Below, piece after piece: positions 1 to 9,719 of a stretch of DNA of 64,000 nucleotides. Origin of the DNA: Rhipidocladum racemiflorum (lineage: Eukaryota; Streptophyta; Magnoliopsida; Poales; Poaceae); NCBI GenBank assembly GCA_036346355.1, contig CM070579.1:8866001-8930000 (forward strand). Direction: 5' to 3'. The notes below the pieces were generated by a model. The model ran no database searches. It was not told the DNA's origin and saw only the letters and a list, made by a program, of their open reading frames with translations. How positions within the stretch are numbered: position 1 is the stretch's first letter; the number at the start of each line of letters is the position of its first letter. Both the position numbers and the translations under genes were made by a program.

Positions 1-133
1 TTTTCCTTTTATTGTCACATTATTGTTTATTTTTTTGATTCCCTTCCAAATAATAGAAGCCTTCCCTGATTCTCGATATCTTGTTTTAGAATGAGATTGC
101 TGACCCCGTGAAGAGCGCATCATTCACCAGATA

Positions 134-2106
134 ATGGGCTTGGAGAGAGGTGTTGGCATTGGCATAAGCAAGCGGCCGTCGCAGCCATGCTCGGGCGCCG
201 TGGAGAAGGCTGCTCACCGCGCCGACCCCGCGCCCGGGGAGGAGGACGAGAAGCCATGGCTCGCGAGGAAGAAGATTACTTCTCTTGCGATTTGCCTCGT
301 CGCGTTGCCGCTCCTGGTGATCATGGTTAGCCGGCGCGACGGGCCGTTGCCGTCATCGTCCGGCTGGGCATCGGCGAGGACGTACACAGGGCAAGGTGCG
401 TTTAATATTAATTTATCTTCCTCCTACGTCGCGTAATGTCGTGTCGAATCTTGCATTTACCATGATGGGTTTTGTTAGAACGATTTAGATGGTGAGAAGA
501 ATTGACATTGAACTGGAAGGCGATTTATTTACCATGAGTGCGTCTCTCGTGATGGTTCATGTTGTTAATTATGGATTTGTTTGTACATGTTGTCAAGACC
601 ACAGTGCCTTCTTCGTTCACGCTATTGGAGATCGAGGAAAAATTAGGGAGTAGAGGCACTGATTTTCCTTGATGCTATTGTACGTGTGCGCTTGCAGGAT
701 CCAAGGAAGACAGGCTTCTCGGCGGCCTGCTCGTCCCGGGGTTGGACGAACGGTCGTGCCTCAGCCGGTACCAGTCCGCGTTCTACCGCAAGAACATGAC
801 GCGATCACCGTCCGCGCATCTCATCAAGCGGCTGCGGGAGCAGGAGGCGCTGCAACGGCGGTGCGGCCCAGGCACCGAACCATACAGGAGAGCATCAGAG
901 CGGCTAAAATCCAGGCAAAATGGCACGGACGCCTGCAAGTACCTCGTGCTGGTGCCGTACAGAGGCCTAGGGAACAGGATACTGGCCATGGCCTCGGCGT
1001 TCCTCTACGCCATGCTCACCGATCGGGTGCTGCTTGTCGACAGGGGGACGTCGTTGACTGACCTCTTCTGCGAACCGTTCCCGGAGACGTCGTGGCTGCT
1101 GCCGCCGGACTTTCCCCTCAGGAACCTTGGAAGCTGGACCGGCGAGGTGCCAGGGAGCTACAGGAACTTGGTGCAGAACAGCCGGGTTGCGTCCGTGTCC
1201 GACCTCCCTTACGTCTTCGTGGACCTCGACCATGCTTGCACCTACCACGACAAGCTCTTCTACTGCGACGACGACCGGCTGTTCCTCCACCGGGCGCCGT
1301 GGCTGGTGATGAGGACGGATGGGTACTTCGTGCCGGCCCTTTTCCTGAACCCGGCGTACCAGGAAAAGCTCGACGGCCTGTTCCCTCGGAAAGACTCGGT
1401 GTTCTACCTCTTGGCGCATTATCTCTTCCACCCGACAAACAAAGTATGGGGATTGATCACGAGGTTCTACGATTCGTACCTGAAAGATTCAGACGAACGA
1501 CTGGGCATCCAGGTCAGGGTGTTTGACGGGGACAGTCCATTCAAGCACATCTTGGATCAGATTCTTGCTTGCACGTCGCAGGATCATTTGTTACCTGAGG
1601 TAGCGACGCAAGAACCGTTGCTCCCCGCTCGGACAGCAGGTGCGCGATCAAAAGCTGTCCTGATGACCGGCTTGAGCTCATGGTACTACGAGAACATCCG
1701 GTGGAAGTACTGGCAATCGGCGACGGCCACCGGCGAGGTAGTGCGCGTGCACCAGCCGAGCCACGAGGAGCACCAGCTCTCTGGCAAGACAACGCACGAC
1801 ATGAAGGCGCTGGCCGAGATGTACCTTCTGAGCATGACCGACGCCATTGTCACAAGCGGCTGGTCGACATTCGGGTACGTCGGACACGGGCTCGGCGGGC
1901 TCACCCCGTGGATCATGTTCAAGCCGGAGAACCTCACCATGCCCAATCCGCCGTGTCGGCGGGCCATGTCGATGGAGCCATGCTTGCATGGGCCGCCGTT
2001 CTACGACTGCAGGGCCAAGCACGGTGCGGATACGGGAAAGCTGGTGCCCCATGTCCGACATTGTGAAGACATGAGCTGGGGACTGAAACTTGTTCACCCA
2101 GAGTGA
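134..2106 (+). CDS. Xyloglucan-type alpha-fucosyltransferase (GT37), two exons
   Basis: Exons 134-395 and 698-2106 join in phase (donor CAAG/GTGCG, acceptor TTGCAG/GATCC) to give 556 residues, the usual length for plant FUT1-like enzymes. Such enzymes move fucose from GDP-fucose onto cell-wall xyloglucan or arabinogalactan glycans in the Golgi. A single membrane segment at about residues 48-66 after a basic, Pro-rich tail gives type II topology. The catalytic domain starts near RLLGGLLVPG (93-102). It has PYRGLGNR (174-181), FCEPFPETSWLLPPDFP (about 211-227), the GIQVRVF donor-site motif (about 357-363) and SGWSTFGYVGHGLGG (474-488), and ends HCEDMSWGLKL. The start is the first ATG in frame with the membrane anchor. 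The exon 2 frame is open before residue 103, but an exon-2-only model would lose the anchor. No defect seen. Acceptor specificity cannot be read from sequence. Confidence 0.9.
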
Positions 2107-2121
2107 GCAGATGATGTAAAA

Positions 2122-2127
2122 AATAAA
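2122..2127 (+). terminator. Poly(A) signal of the fucosyltransferase gene
   Basis: AATAAA lies 16 bases after the stop codon, in an A/T-rich run followed by T-rich sequence. The position fits a plant near-upstream element, but such signals are degenerate in plants. Confidence 0.4.
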
Positions 2128-2559
2128 ATTTTTCAGGACGACGCATATCAAGCTTTACGCAATGGGAGGCGAATCACATTAAGTTCTAGCGTCATTTATG
2201 AACTCTCCCCGGCGGCCAATGGTGGTGGCCGTAAAACTCCTGTCACGCATAGCGTGTGTAAATGTAAACATCTGGATAAGGTACGGTGCAAAACATGTTC
2301 CAGCGACTCGTAAAATTCAAATTCTCAGCGAATCTACACTCTACAGCAGCTTGTACGTATCGAAGCCAAAAGGAAAAACAATTGAACAAAAAATCTCAGC
2401 ACAAGCCAGCTCAATCGAACAGCTTGAGGCCGGCACCCACGTCTTTGCAGTGGCGCAGGAAGGGCACATGCGCCACGATTTTTTTTTATAAATAATACTA
2501 ATTTAAATCGAAATTGCAAAACTATACATTGGGGCAACGAAATTACATAAATGTATGTC

Positions 2560-2735
2560 TGTCGCCCAACTAACGGGCGACAGGATGATATCGTTTAACC
2601 AACGGGCGACAGAACAATCTATCGCCGTTCAAATGGGCGACATTTAAATGTCGCGATTTGAGTGGGCGACAGAACAATCTATCGCCGTTCAAATGGGCGA
2701 CAGTTAAATGTCGGCCGATGAATGGGCGACATATA
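2560..2735. repeat. Left subterminal GGGCGAC foldback array of the MULE
   Basis: Short hairpins of the form GTCGCCC...GGGCGAC recur, with a block containing GGGCGACAGAACAATCTATC duplicated in tandem about 60 bases apart (near 2605 and 2665). The same motif family recurs in opposite arrangement near the right end. Subterminal repeats of this sort often serve as transposase binding sites in DNA transposons; that role is inferred here. Confidence 0.7.
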
Positions 2736-2819
2736 CCATTTTTGATATTTTTGTTAGTTTTTATGATCCAAATAGAAAGAAATAAATTTATAAATTATTA
2801 AGCAAGTAAATAAGGAATC

Positions 2820-3255
2820 GCAATAACCTTAAGATTGTCAACGATAACTTCTAACCCTTTTCGGCAGCCCGTAAAATATCTGGTTCGGATGTAATTTTCC
2901 GCAACAGTCCAGCATGTTGGCGGTTTGCTATATAGAGTACCATATCCTGGAGAAATATGTTATTTACACCTTTCTTTCATACGCAAATAGACTGTCGTAA
3001 TAACCCTAAGTATCATTGTCAACGATAACATCTAACCATTTTAAACAGTAAAATATCCGTTCGGTTGTAATTTTTGGGAACAAGACAAAGCATGTTGGCG
3101 GTTTGCTATATGGAGTACCATATTCTGGAGAAATATGTTATTTAGACCTTTCTTTGATACGCATAAGCAGATCGTCGTAATAACCCTAAGTATTATTGTC
3201 AACGATAACTTCTAACCCTTTTCGGTAGCCCGTAAAATATCTGGTCCGTATGTAA
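2820..3255. repeat. Tandem repeat of about 180 bp inside the MULE
   Basis: Just over two copies, with period about 180: TAACC(C/T)TAAG near 2824, 3000 and 3180, each followed by TTGTCAACGATAAC, and CATGTTGGCGGTTTGCTATA near 2912 and 3090. The third, partial copy ends near 3255. The segment TCGGTAGCCCGTAAAATATC is close to part of the degenerate repeats in the giant LTR (about 36900-37640 and 46000-46740). Confidence 0.75.
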
Positions 3256-3439
3256 TTTTTCCATTATATGAATAGTTCAGCACAAGAAAACTTTAGCCAA
3301 AGTGTCTAAATCATTGCAAGCATTGAGAATAGCATGTAGATGCAGCCAATAACTTTTCTACGCAAACTCAACATCGGTAGGGCAGATACAACGGTAGTTC
3401 AGATGATATTACAAGGATATTACAGCAGTGACGACATTG

Positions 3440-4381
3440 TTAGAAAAAGTGCGGATTACACTGATTGTCATGGTGGAACAAGTGATCGTTTCGCCTATGT
3501 TCGTAAAGTGGGAAGGACGCGCAACATTTTCTACATATTACATCACCCGTCAATCTTGTGCGATTTGTTCTCGGACACCGCTCAATCTCTCTTATGAAAG
3601 AGCTCCATGGCCGTGCACAGTGCTCCCAGCTGTTGCCGAATGGGTAGCCTATGCCATACGTCTCTGGGGTATAAAAAGTAACTTGTTTGTGTACATTCTG
3701 TGGAGTTCTGCCCTCCCATATGGGCATGCCATCCCGATTTCCGGCACCCCCTATGTTAATACCACTCGGGTTCCCGGATGGTCTTTGTAATGCCTCAATG
3801 ATTTGTTGCTTACTGCGGACCTCGGCCGGCTGCTTCCCCTTATCCCTTTCTCTTCGAGAGGACGAACCTTCTTGCCCTTCGGGAGACTTACCGAGACGCC
3901 TCCTCTGTTTCGGCTCGCACTCCACTATATGGTGCAGGAGGTGTGTGTTGGGCTTTTTGTTGTACAATCGAAAGCGTGCCCTGCAGTCAATGCAGTATGC
4001 CCGCTGTGGTGGTTGAAGAATACCGCAGCGTACTGGGTCCGGCTTTTACGGGAGGTAGTAGCACCACGGCGAGAGTTGCTCTCCCGATTATCCTGCAGGA
4101 AGTTTGAGATGTGGGTGGTACGTCTCGGATCCACCTGGTTGAAGTAGCAAAGACCATTCATCCTCGGGCAGAGGGCACCGGTAGAATCTTCGGTCCGCTA
4201 GATCCTCGTGGTAGGTGTCAACCACTGCCTGCAGGCCGTGGTCACACAGTTCGGGGCTTTGGGGTGGCCCTTCAGGAGGATGTTCCTGCGTGGACTGGAG
4301 CAATTTCGCATGCTTCTTTTTGAAGTCCTGTATGCGATGAACTGGTTTAGAATGACTACTTTGTGACTGAAACATAAGCAT
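3440..4381 (-). pseudogene. Coding remnant carried by the MULE, GRF-zinc-finger-like
   Basis: Two minus-strand reading frames in shifted register (4381-4088, then through 4161-3925 into 3967-3440) look like one broken gene. The first carries ELCDHGLQAVVDTYHEDLAD, then RRFYRCPLPEDE; the shifted frame continues NGLCYFNQVDPRRTTHISNF. A Cys/His cluster, RRFYRCP, and a following aromatic-x-VDP block resemble the GRF-type zinc finger found in many uncharacterised grass proteins. The rest (basic, GRF-independent, with RLYNKKPNTHLLHHIVECEP) I do not recognise. It may be a captured host fragment or a MULE accessory gene. Frameshifts argue that it is not functional. Confidence 0.4.
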
Positions 4382-4499
4382 GTCGCAAAAATCGCGCTCT
4401 CTTTTTTCTTCCCTCCTCTCTTCTCTTTTTTCTTTCTTCTTCTGTCTTGCTTCTGCTGCTTCTGCCGGCCGGCCGTTCGCGCGAGCCGTTTATAAAATA

Positions 4500-4700
4500 T
4501 TCCTGTCGCCCGTCCATCGGGCGACAGGAACCCCGCATGCTTTATGTCGCCCGTCCAACGGGGGATTTTTATTCTATCGCCTGTTCATCGGGCGATATAA
4601 GCTGCCGCTCGCCTAACAGCATGTAAAAACACGAAAGGTCTCCTGTCGCCCGATTGATGGGCGATAGGCTTATATCGCCCGATGAACAGGCGATAGACGT
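4500..4700. repeat. Right subterminal GGGCGAC/GGGCGAT foldback array of the MULE
   Basis: Several hairpins: CCTGTCGCCCGTCCATCGGG followed by CGACAGG near 4503-4530, a second near 4546-4590, and TATCGCCCGATGAACAGGCG near 4672-4692. Together with 2560-2735 these give the element matched subterminal arrays. Confidence 0.7.
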
Positions 4701-5106
4701 ATAAAACTGAAATTTCTTGCGGCAAACATTTAATTTTGCAATTTGGAATAAAATATAGTTTATTTTAAAAAAAATTCCATGCACCACCGGGTCATGATCC
4801 TGCCCCCGCCTGGCAGACGAGCGACGGTGGCGAGTGCAGCCATGGCTCCACCGTCGCTGGCCTCACCTCACGCACGCAACATCGGCCTCATCTTGCTCCA
4901 GCAGCTACGGCCGCAGCCCGGCCAGCGCGTGCGCGATGTACCCTAACGTCGACCACCCCGTGGTCACTACCTTGTCGCAGTAGCTCAGCAGGCAGATCTC
5001 GGCCAGGGCACACTCGTTGTGCGCCCGCGCAATCCTGGTCATGGCTCGGCTGGTACACCGTGACGACCTCGCCGGTCACCGTCGCGTTGGTGTAGTACAT
5101 GCCGTG

Positions 5107-7961
5107 TGTGACGGACCGCCTTTTTCAAGGGGGTGCGTTTAAATCCGCAACGGCTACCCAGGATGATTAGCCGTCGGGAACCAAGTCATACATTGCCAGC
5201 ATAAGAGCGAAATGACAATTTTTACATCACATAGGGCCTAACGGCCAAAGTTTTACAAAAGGAAGCGGCGGGCTTCAATAAATTACATTACCAAAAGACC
5301 ACACAGGCAAGGCCTGAGCACAGAGAAAGGACCCTAAAACCAAACCGCTTTGCCATCTACGATCTTCTGGAGTTCTCCTGCGTCTTCCGATTCTAAAATA
5401 GGTTGAAAAGCAAGACTGAGTACACAACAGTACTCAACAAACCGCACGGGAATATCTGAATATTACATGCAGGGATATTCACAAAGGATGAGGCAATATG
5501 GTTGTTATCATTGTGGATGCAATTTTATTTTCGAAGACATTTTACATTTGAAGCACAAACCATACATAATAGAAATAAGCAAATTTGAGTTTTCACAAGT
5601 TCATCATTACGTCAAGTTGGAAATAACAATTCTACTTGGGTTAGGTTACGGGATTCACCCCAATTCAAACTCAGCTTCATTTACCGGAAGCACGGCGTAT
5701 TCGAATACCATTTAAATATGACTCTGCAGAGTTGCTCAGCTTTACCCACAAGATATCTACGACCATCATGCCCTGCGCAAACTTACATGCAACTTAAATG
5801 CATGCGGCCAGGCCGAGACCATCAAAGCCTTTTGATTGAACATTCCCATGATAGTTCCTACCCGATAGGTCTTTGGTCCCACTGTTCTCGGCTCGCCAAC
5901 TCAAGAGCTGTGGGCCAATACTATGTGGGTACCTACCGTTGTGAGGCCCGGCGAATGATACCTCATTCCCGTCCCACGATCCTCTCAGCCATTCCTCGAC
6001 TGTGAATGCTGATCTACAACTAAGTATGTAGGTATTCCCATGGGGTGAACAATGTACTGAGCTTTGTCGGAGGCGGTTTAGCTAACCGTCCCGACTTGTG
6101 GTTGAGCGGGATCTAAGTTATTTACTTTGCCCAAGATTGTGATTACTTAATATTATGCCTAAGACTTAGCCAATTCCAAACCAACAATTCACACCACACA
6201 CATTGGCCTCGTCATCGGTCGAGGTTCGGGCACGTAGCCATCTAGTGGTTTGCCCGCCAAAGTCCTCTCACCGTAGCATATTTTTGAAACATAGTCTACA
6301 TCAAGTCTCCTGCTCGATGGTTTTATTTTAATACACAAATCTTTTAAGGTTCATCTAATTAATTACTACTAGCATACGAGATTCAATAGCTAAGTCTAGG
6401 GTTGTCAACGGAAATATGGCACAACAATACAAAGAGAATCTTTAATCAAGCTAGGTACTACCTATGTCATCATGGCATTCTAAAATAACATTTCTAGCAT
6501 TTAACATACTAACATAATGCGATAAGGAAATAATTAATAATACAATAGTATCATGGGTTCAACATGTTCAAGGAGTGCGGCTTGCCTTGCGAGGCGAGGG
6601 GGAGTCCTAGGTCGTCGTCGACGTCGTTGAACTTGGTGCCAGTCACGTCCGACTCCTTCTCCGGCTCCTCGTATTGCTCCGAGACGGGCTCCAAGGTCGG
6701 ATCTAGCGCACAACACACGAGCAATAAATAAACGGATAAAATAACAAGAAAAGAAAAGAGAAAAACAAGAAAAGGAAAACGAAGAAGAAACCGGGAGAAA
6801 AAAAAGGCCGGAGGAGGGTTTGAAGGGCTTTTTCGGCATTTAGGAATTTTGTGGACTTCAAAAGGCGAAACGGAGAGTGTTTTTGGACTCAGTGGCTCGA
6901 GACGATTGAGAAGGTGTATTTTGGCTATTTTTGGACTTTTTGGGGATTTTATTGGATTTTTGGAGTATTAAAAGGATTTTCGGATTTAACTAAAAACCAA
7001 AAAAAAAAAGGAAACCCAGTGCTGGGCCGCACTGGGCTCAACCCGCTCGGTCGGACGGCCCACGGAGGCCAGGACGACGCACAAGACGATCTTGGGCCAC
7101 GCCCACGCCACGGGCAGCCGGCCCACTTGACCGGCCAAAAGGAAACAGAGGGGGGGCTCGGCTAGGGCAAGCGCACGAGCGGGGCTCGAGTGAGGGCGGC
7201 GGCGGCGAGGCGAGGTCGCTGCCAGAGAGGGAGACACAGGGGGCGGGGAGGTAAATCGAGCGACGGAGGGGTAGCTAGGGATGGGGGATCGAGGCGGGGG
7301 AGGTGAGGGGTCGGCTCGGGTGAGTCCGGTGAGGAAGAAGATGAGGGGTGGCGGCGACGCATTCGGCCGGCATGGGAGGAGATGAGGGGGAGGGACTCAC
7401 CAAGGGCGACGGGGAGGCGAGCAAGGGGAGGCGAAGGCGGGCGCGACGCGGGTTTTATAGCCGCGCGCGGCAACAGGGGGGAGGGCGGAGTCGGTGGGCG
7501 GCTGGCGGGGGCGTGACGCACGGAGGCGACGGGAGCAGAGGTGGCGAGTCCACGGGGTGGTTGGGTGACGGGACGGCGAGGGGTGACGGAGGGCTGGCGA
7601 GGCGGAGCAGGTGGAGCAGAGGAATCCAAGGCGGCGACCCACGAGGAGGGGAGTTGCTCGGCGGGCTGGGCGAGGATGACGCAAGGAGGCGACGGGACGG
7701 CGGTGACCGCACACGGGAGCAGCTCGGCATCGCGAAGCATGACGCGAGGTGGCAGAGGACGGGCGCGGCAAGCGACGGACCGAGCGGGAGACCGGGTAAG
7801 TCCCCAACTACCCCCATCCCATCTCCCCCAGAATCCAAGAACTGGAGTAGGAACTCAAGAACAAGATTAAGAATCGAAGAACACGAGAAAACTCGGATTA
7901 AACTCGAATTAAGAAGCAATTAGGGTTTGATTTTTGGTTTTGGAAATTTTGGGGCATTTCA
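5107..7961 (-). mobile_element. Solo LTR of a Gypsy-like retrotransposon, 2855 bp
   Basis: It begins TGTGACGG and ends GGGGCATTTCA on the plus strand, so it has TG...CA termini, and is flanked by identical 5-bp copies of CCGTG at 5102-5106 and 7962-7966. It splits the fucosyltransferase pseudogene between the HG and MYYTNATV codons. Read on the minus strand it starts TGAAATGCCCCAAAATTTCC, the style of long grass Gypsy LTRs (RIRE3/RIRE8-like), which sets the orientation given. No internal region, primer site or second LTR is present, so it is a solo LTR left by recombination. The GC-rich frames at 7160-7900 are LTR sequence without recognisable protein. Confidence 0.85.
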
Positions 7962-8995
7962 CCGTGCAGCTTGTCGTAGTACTCCGGCTTCAACAAAACC
8001 ACGAGGACGGCCTTCACCTTCGCAGTGCTGTTCGACGGCGCGACACCCGGTTCGCTGGTGCACCGCAGGATCTTCTCGTGCATGATCTCAAACGGGACCG
8101 GGTGGTACGGCACGATGCGCACCTGTATGCCGAGACGCTCGTAGGCGCCGGCAAGGTACCGGTCGAAGAACCTTAATTTCCACGATCCCCCACACTATGT
8201 TCCCCGGATGGAAGAGATAGCTGCTGAGGTGATGGAACACCGACCCCTTCGCGGGGAACATCCGATCCAACTCCGTCCGGTACACCGGCATGAAGAAGTA
8301 GCTGTCAGACCTGATGAGCACCATCGAGTTGAACCTGTCGAGCACCCGGTGGTCCTCCTCGCAGAACGTGTGGTTCTGGAGCCGGAGATTCATGTTCTCC
8401 GGGTGGAAGTAGACGTACGCCGGCAGCGCGCTCGCATTGCCGCCGTTGATGTCGTCGCCGTAGCGGACGACGTTGTTCTCGAGCATGCTCACGTAATTCT
8501 CCTTCCAGCCGGCCCAGAAGCCGTTCTTGTAGGGGAAGTCTGGTGGCAGCAACCACGAGGTCCGGGGGAAGGGATCGCAGAAGAGGCCCTCCATCTCGGG
8601 GGGCTCGTGGACGAGGACGACGCGGCCGGTGAGGAGCGCGTACAGGAAGGTGGACAGGAGGCTGAGCATCCCGTTGCCGAGACCCTGGATGGGGAGCCAC
8701 ACCACGTACTTCCACTCGGCGTGGCTTCAAGCGCTTGGAGGCTTCGTACCGGCTGAGGCACGCCGGTTCGTCGAATTAAGTCCGGGGAGAGTAGCCCGCC
8801 GAGGACCCGGTCGTCGTGCGTGAATCAGCAGCAGAGGCAACGCGACGTCGCGACCAAGAACACAACCGTGACGTCGCCCGGACCGGCCACCCGGTGTTTT
8901 CCTGCCTCCGGCGCATCTCTCACTCCTTCCCTCACCTTGTCGACATCCATGGCACGCCTCCTCCGTCACAACCTAGTACTGGTCTATTTATGTTA

Positions 8996-9040
8996 CTAGT
9001 ATATTGCCCGTGCTAACCTACGGTGATATTTAAAAAAAAG
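8996..9040 (-). mobile_element. Helitron-like 3' terminus
   Basis: On the minus strand a short hairpin (CCGT...ACGG around GTTAG, 9010-9025) is followed about ten bases later by CTAG at 8999-8996, then T. Hairpin plus CTRR inserted next to T is the signature of Helitron 3' ends. It lies 46 bases upstream of the fucosyltransferase pseudogene ATG. If real, its element extends to higher coordinates and could be the vehicle for the gene fragments at 11.4-14.6 kb. Confidence 0.5.
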
Positions 9041-9460
9041 AGAAACGAGATTACCAAATTTTCCAATCGCTACTTCCAGATCGCTTGTTCGCTGATCGCT
9101 GAAGGATCGTTGATGCTAAGTACCCCTAAACAGTGTCTAGAAACGCTAAATGACAGTAAACAGCGAAAGAAATCTATGCACACCTAGAAAGCTAGACTTC
9201 AAACGACGCACATAGCATCACCACCACCTCCATGTCTTCTCTTCGATGGTTCACTTGATTCAAGGAATCAAGGATCCACACCTTCAAATCACTTGATGGA
9301 CCCACACCTTCAAATCATTCACCCGCAACAAAAAAAAAACATCGCCCCCTCTGTGCAACAACAATTTTTTTATGACACAACAAAAATACATATCCATTGC
9401 AACAATCCAAAGATCTGGTGCAACAGTAGCCCAACAAAACACAAGGTGTAAAAAGAAGAC

Positions 9461-9717
9461 AATGAGTCTCTGCGTTTATGTGTATCTTTTAATGACAAAC
9501 AATTCCTATGTTACTTTATGCACTTGCTTGTGTAATCAACGATATAATAACTCTGTATCTTTCTTTTGTACACATCTTACTACAGTTTATTACCAAAACA
9601 TATAACACATTTTGCTTACTTGAATTGTATTACCAAATATCGCCGTAGCGTTAGCACGGCAATATACTCAGGCGAGCGTAGTGCTGGATGAGTCTCTGCG
9701 TTTGTGTGTATCTTTTG
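9461..9717 (+). repeat. Direct repeat pair, about 29 bp, 226 bp apart
   Basis: ATGAGTCTCTGCGTTT followed by (A/G)TGTGTATCTTTT occurs near 9461 and again near 9687. The second copy lies directly after the inverted Helitron-like end. This could be a duplication at an insertion site or imprecise rolling-circle capture. Confidence 0.5.
9625..9672 (+). repeat. Inverted copy of the Helitron-like terminus
   Basis: The segment with ATCGCCGTAGCGTTAGCACG then GCAATATACTC is the reverse complement of 9000-9040 at roughly nine positions in ten. The pair could be two facing Helitron 3' ends, or terminal inverted repeats of a 0.67-kb element. The CTAG is CTCA here, so this copy is degenerate. Confidence 0.5.
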
Positions 9718-9719
9718 TG

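Larger units (their letters stand above)
2477..4778. mobile_element. Non-autonomous Mutator-like element (MULE), 2302 bp
   Basis: The ends are inverted repeats over about 90 bases with divergence: left starts GATTTTTTTTTATAAATA, right (reverse complement) starts GGAATTTTTTTTAAAATAAA, and both pass through AAATTGCAAAA. Flanks 2468-2476 (ATGCGCCAC) and 4779-4787 (ATGCACCAC) match at 8 of 9 positions, the 9-bp duplication expected for Mutator-type insertion. Removing the element rejoins the fucosyltransferase pseudogene frame, an independent proof of its borders. It holds no transposase. It holds GGGCGAC foldback arrays near both ends, a 180-bp tandem repeat, and a minus-strand coding remnant. 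Confidence 0.85.
2411..8950 (-). pseudogene. Second GT37 fucosyltransferase, dead copy split by two transposons
   Basis: Read on the minus strand from ATG at 8950 to TGA at 2411, this is a tail-to-tail paralogue of the gene at 134-2106. With both insertions and one copy of each target duplication removed, about 1.37 kb remains. Recognisable blocks: DRVLGGLLSPD; VVWLPIQGLGNGMLSLLSTF; FCDPFPRTSWLLPPDFP; LKPEYYDKLHG, where the solo LTR sits (7961/5107); then MYYTNATVTGEVVTVYQPSH, TTGWSTLGYIAHALAGLRP, and, beyond the Mutator-like element (4778/2477), FLRHCKDVGAGLKLFD and stop. Defects: an early frameshift and stop in the membrane segment (VVFLVATSRCLCC, stop), loss of about 100 bases after SRYEASKR, further frameshifts, and TAG where paralogues have Trp after LAGLRP. 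There is no trace of the intron seen in the intact copy, so the N-terminal stem may have been lost with it. Confidence 0.93.

Noticed and set aside
742..2106. Exon 2 of the fucosyltransferase as a stand-alone gene starting at TTG
   Set aside because: It is not an ATG start and would lose the membrane anchor; splice phases join it cleanly to 134-395.
7162..7923. Overlapping 100-190 aa frames in GC-rich DNA
   Set aside because: They occur on both strands inside the solo LTR, with no recognisable domain.
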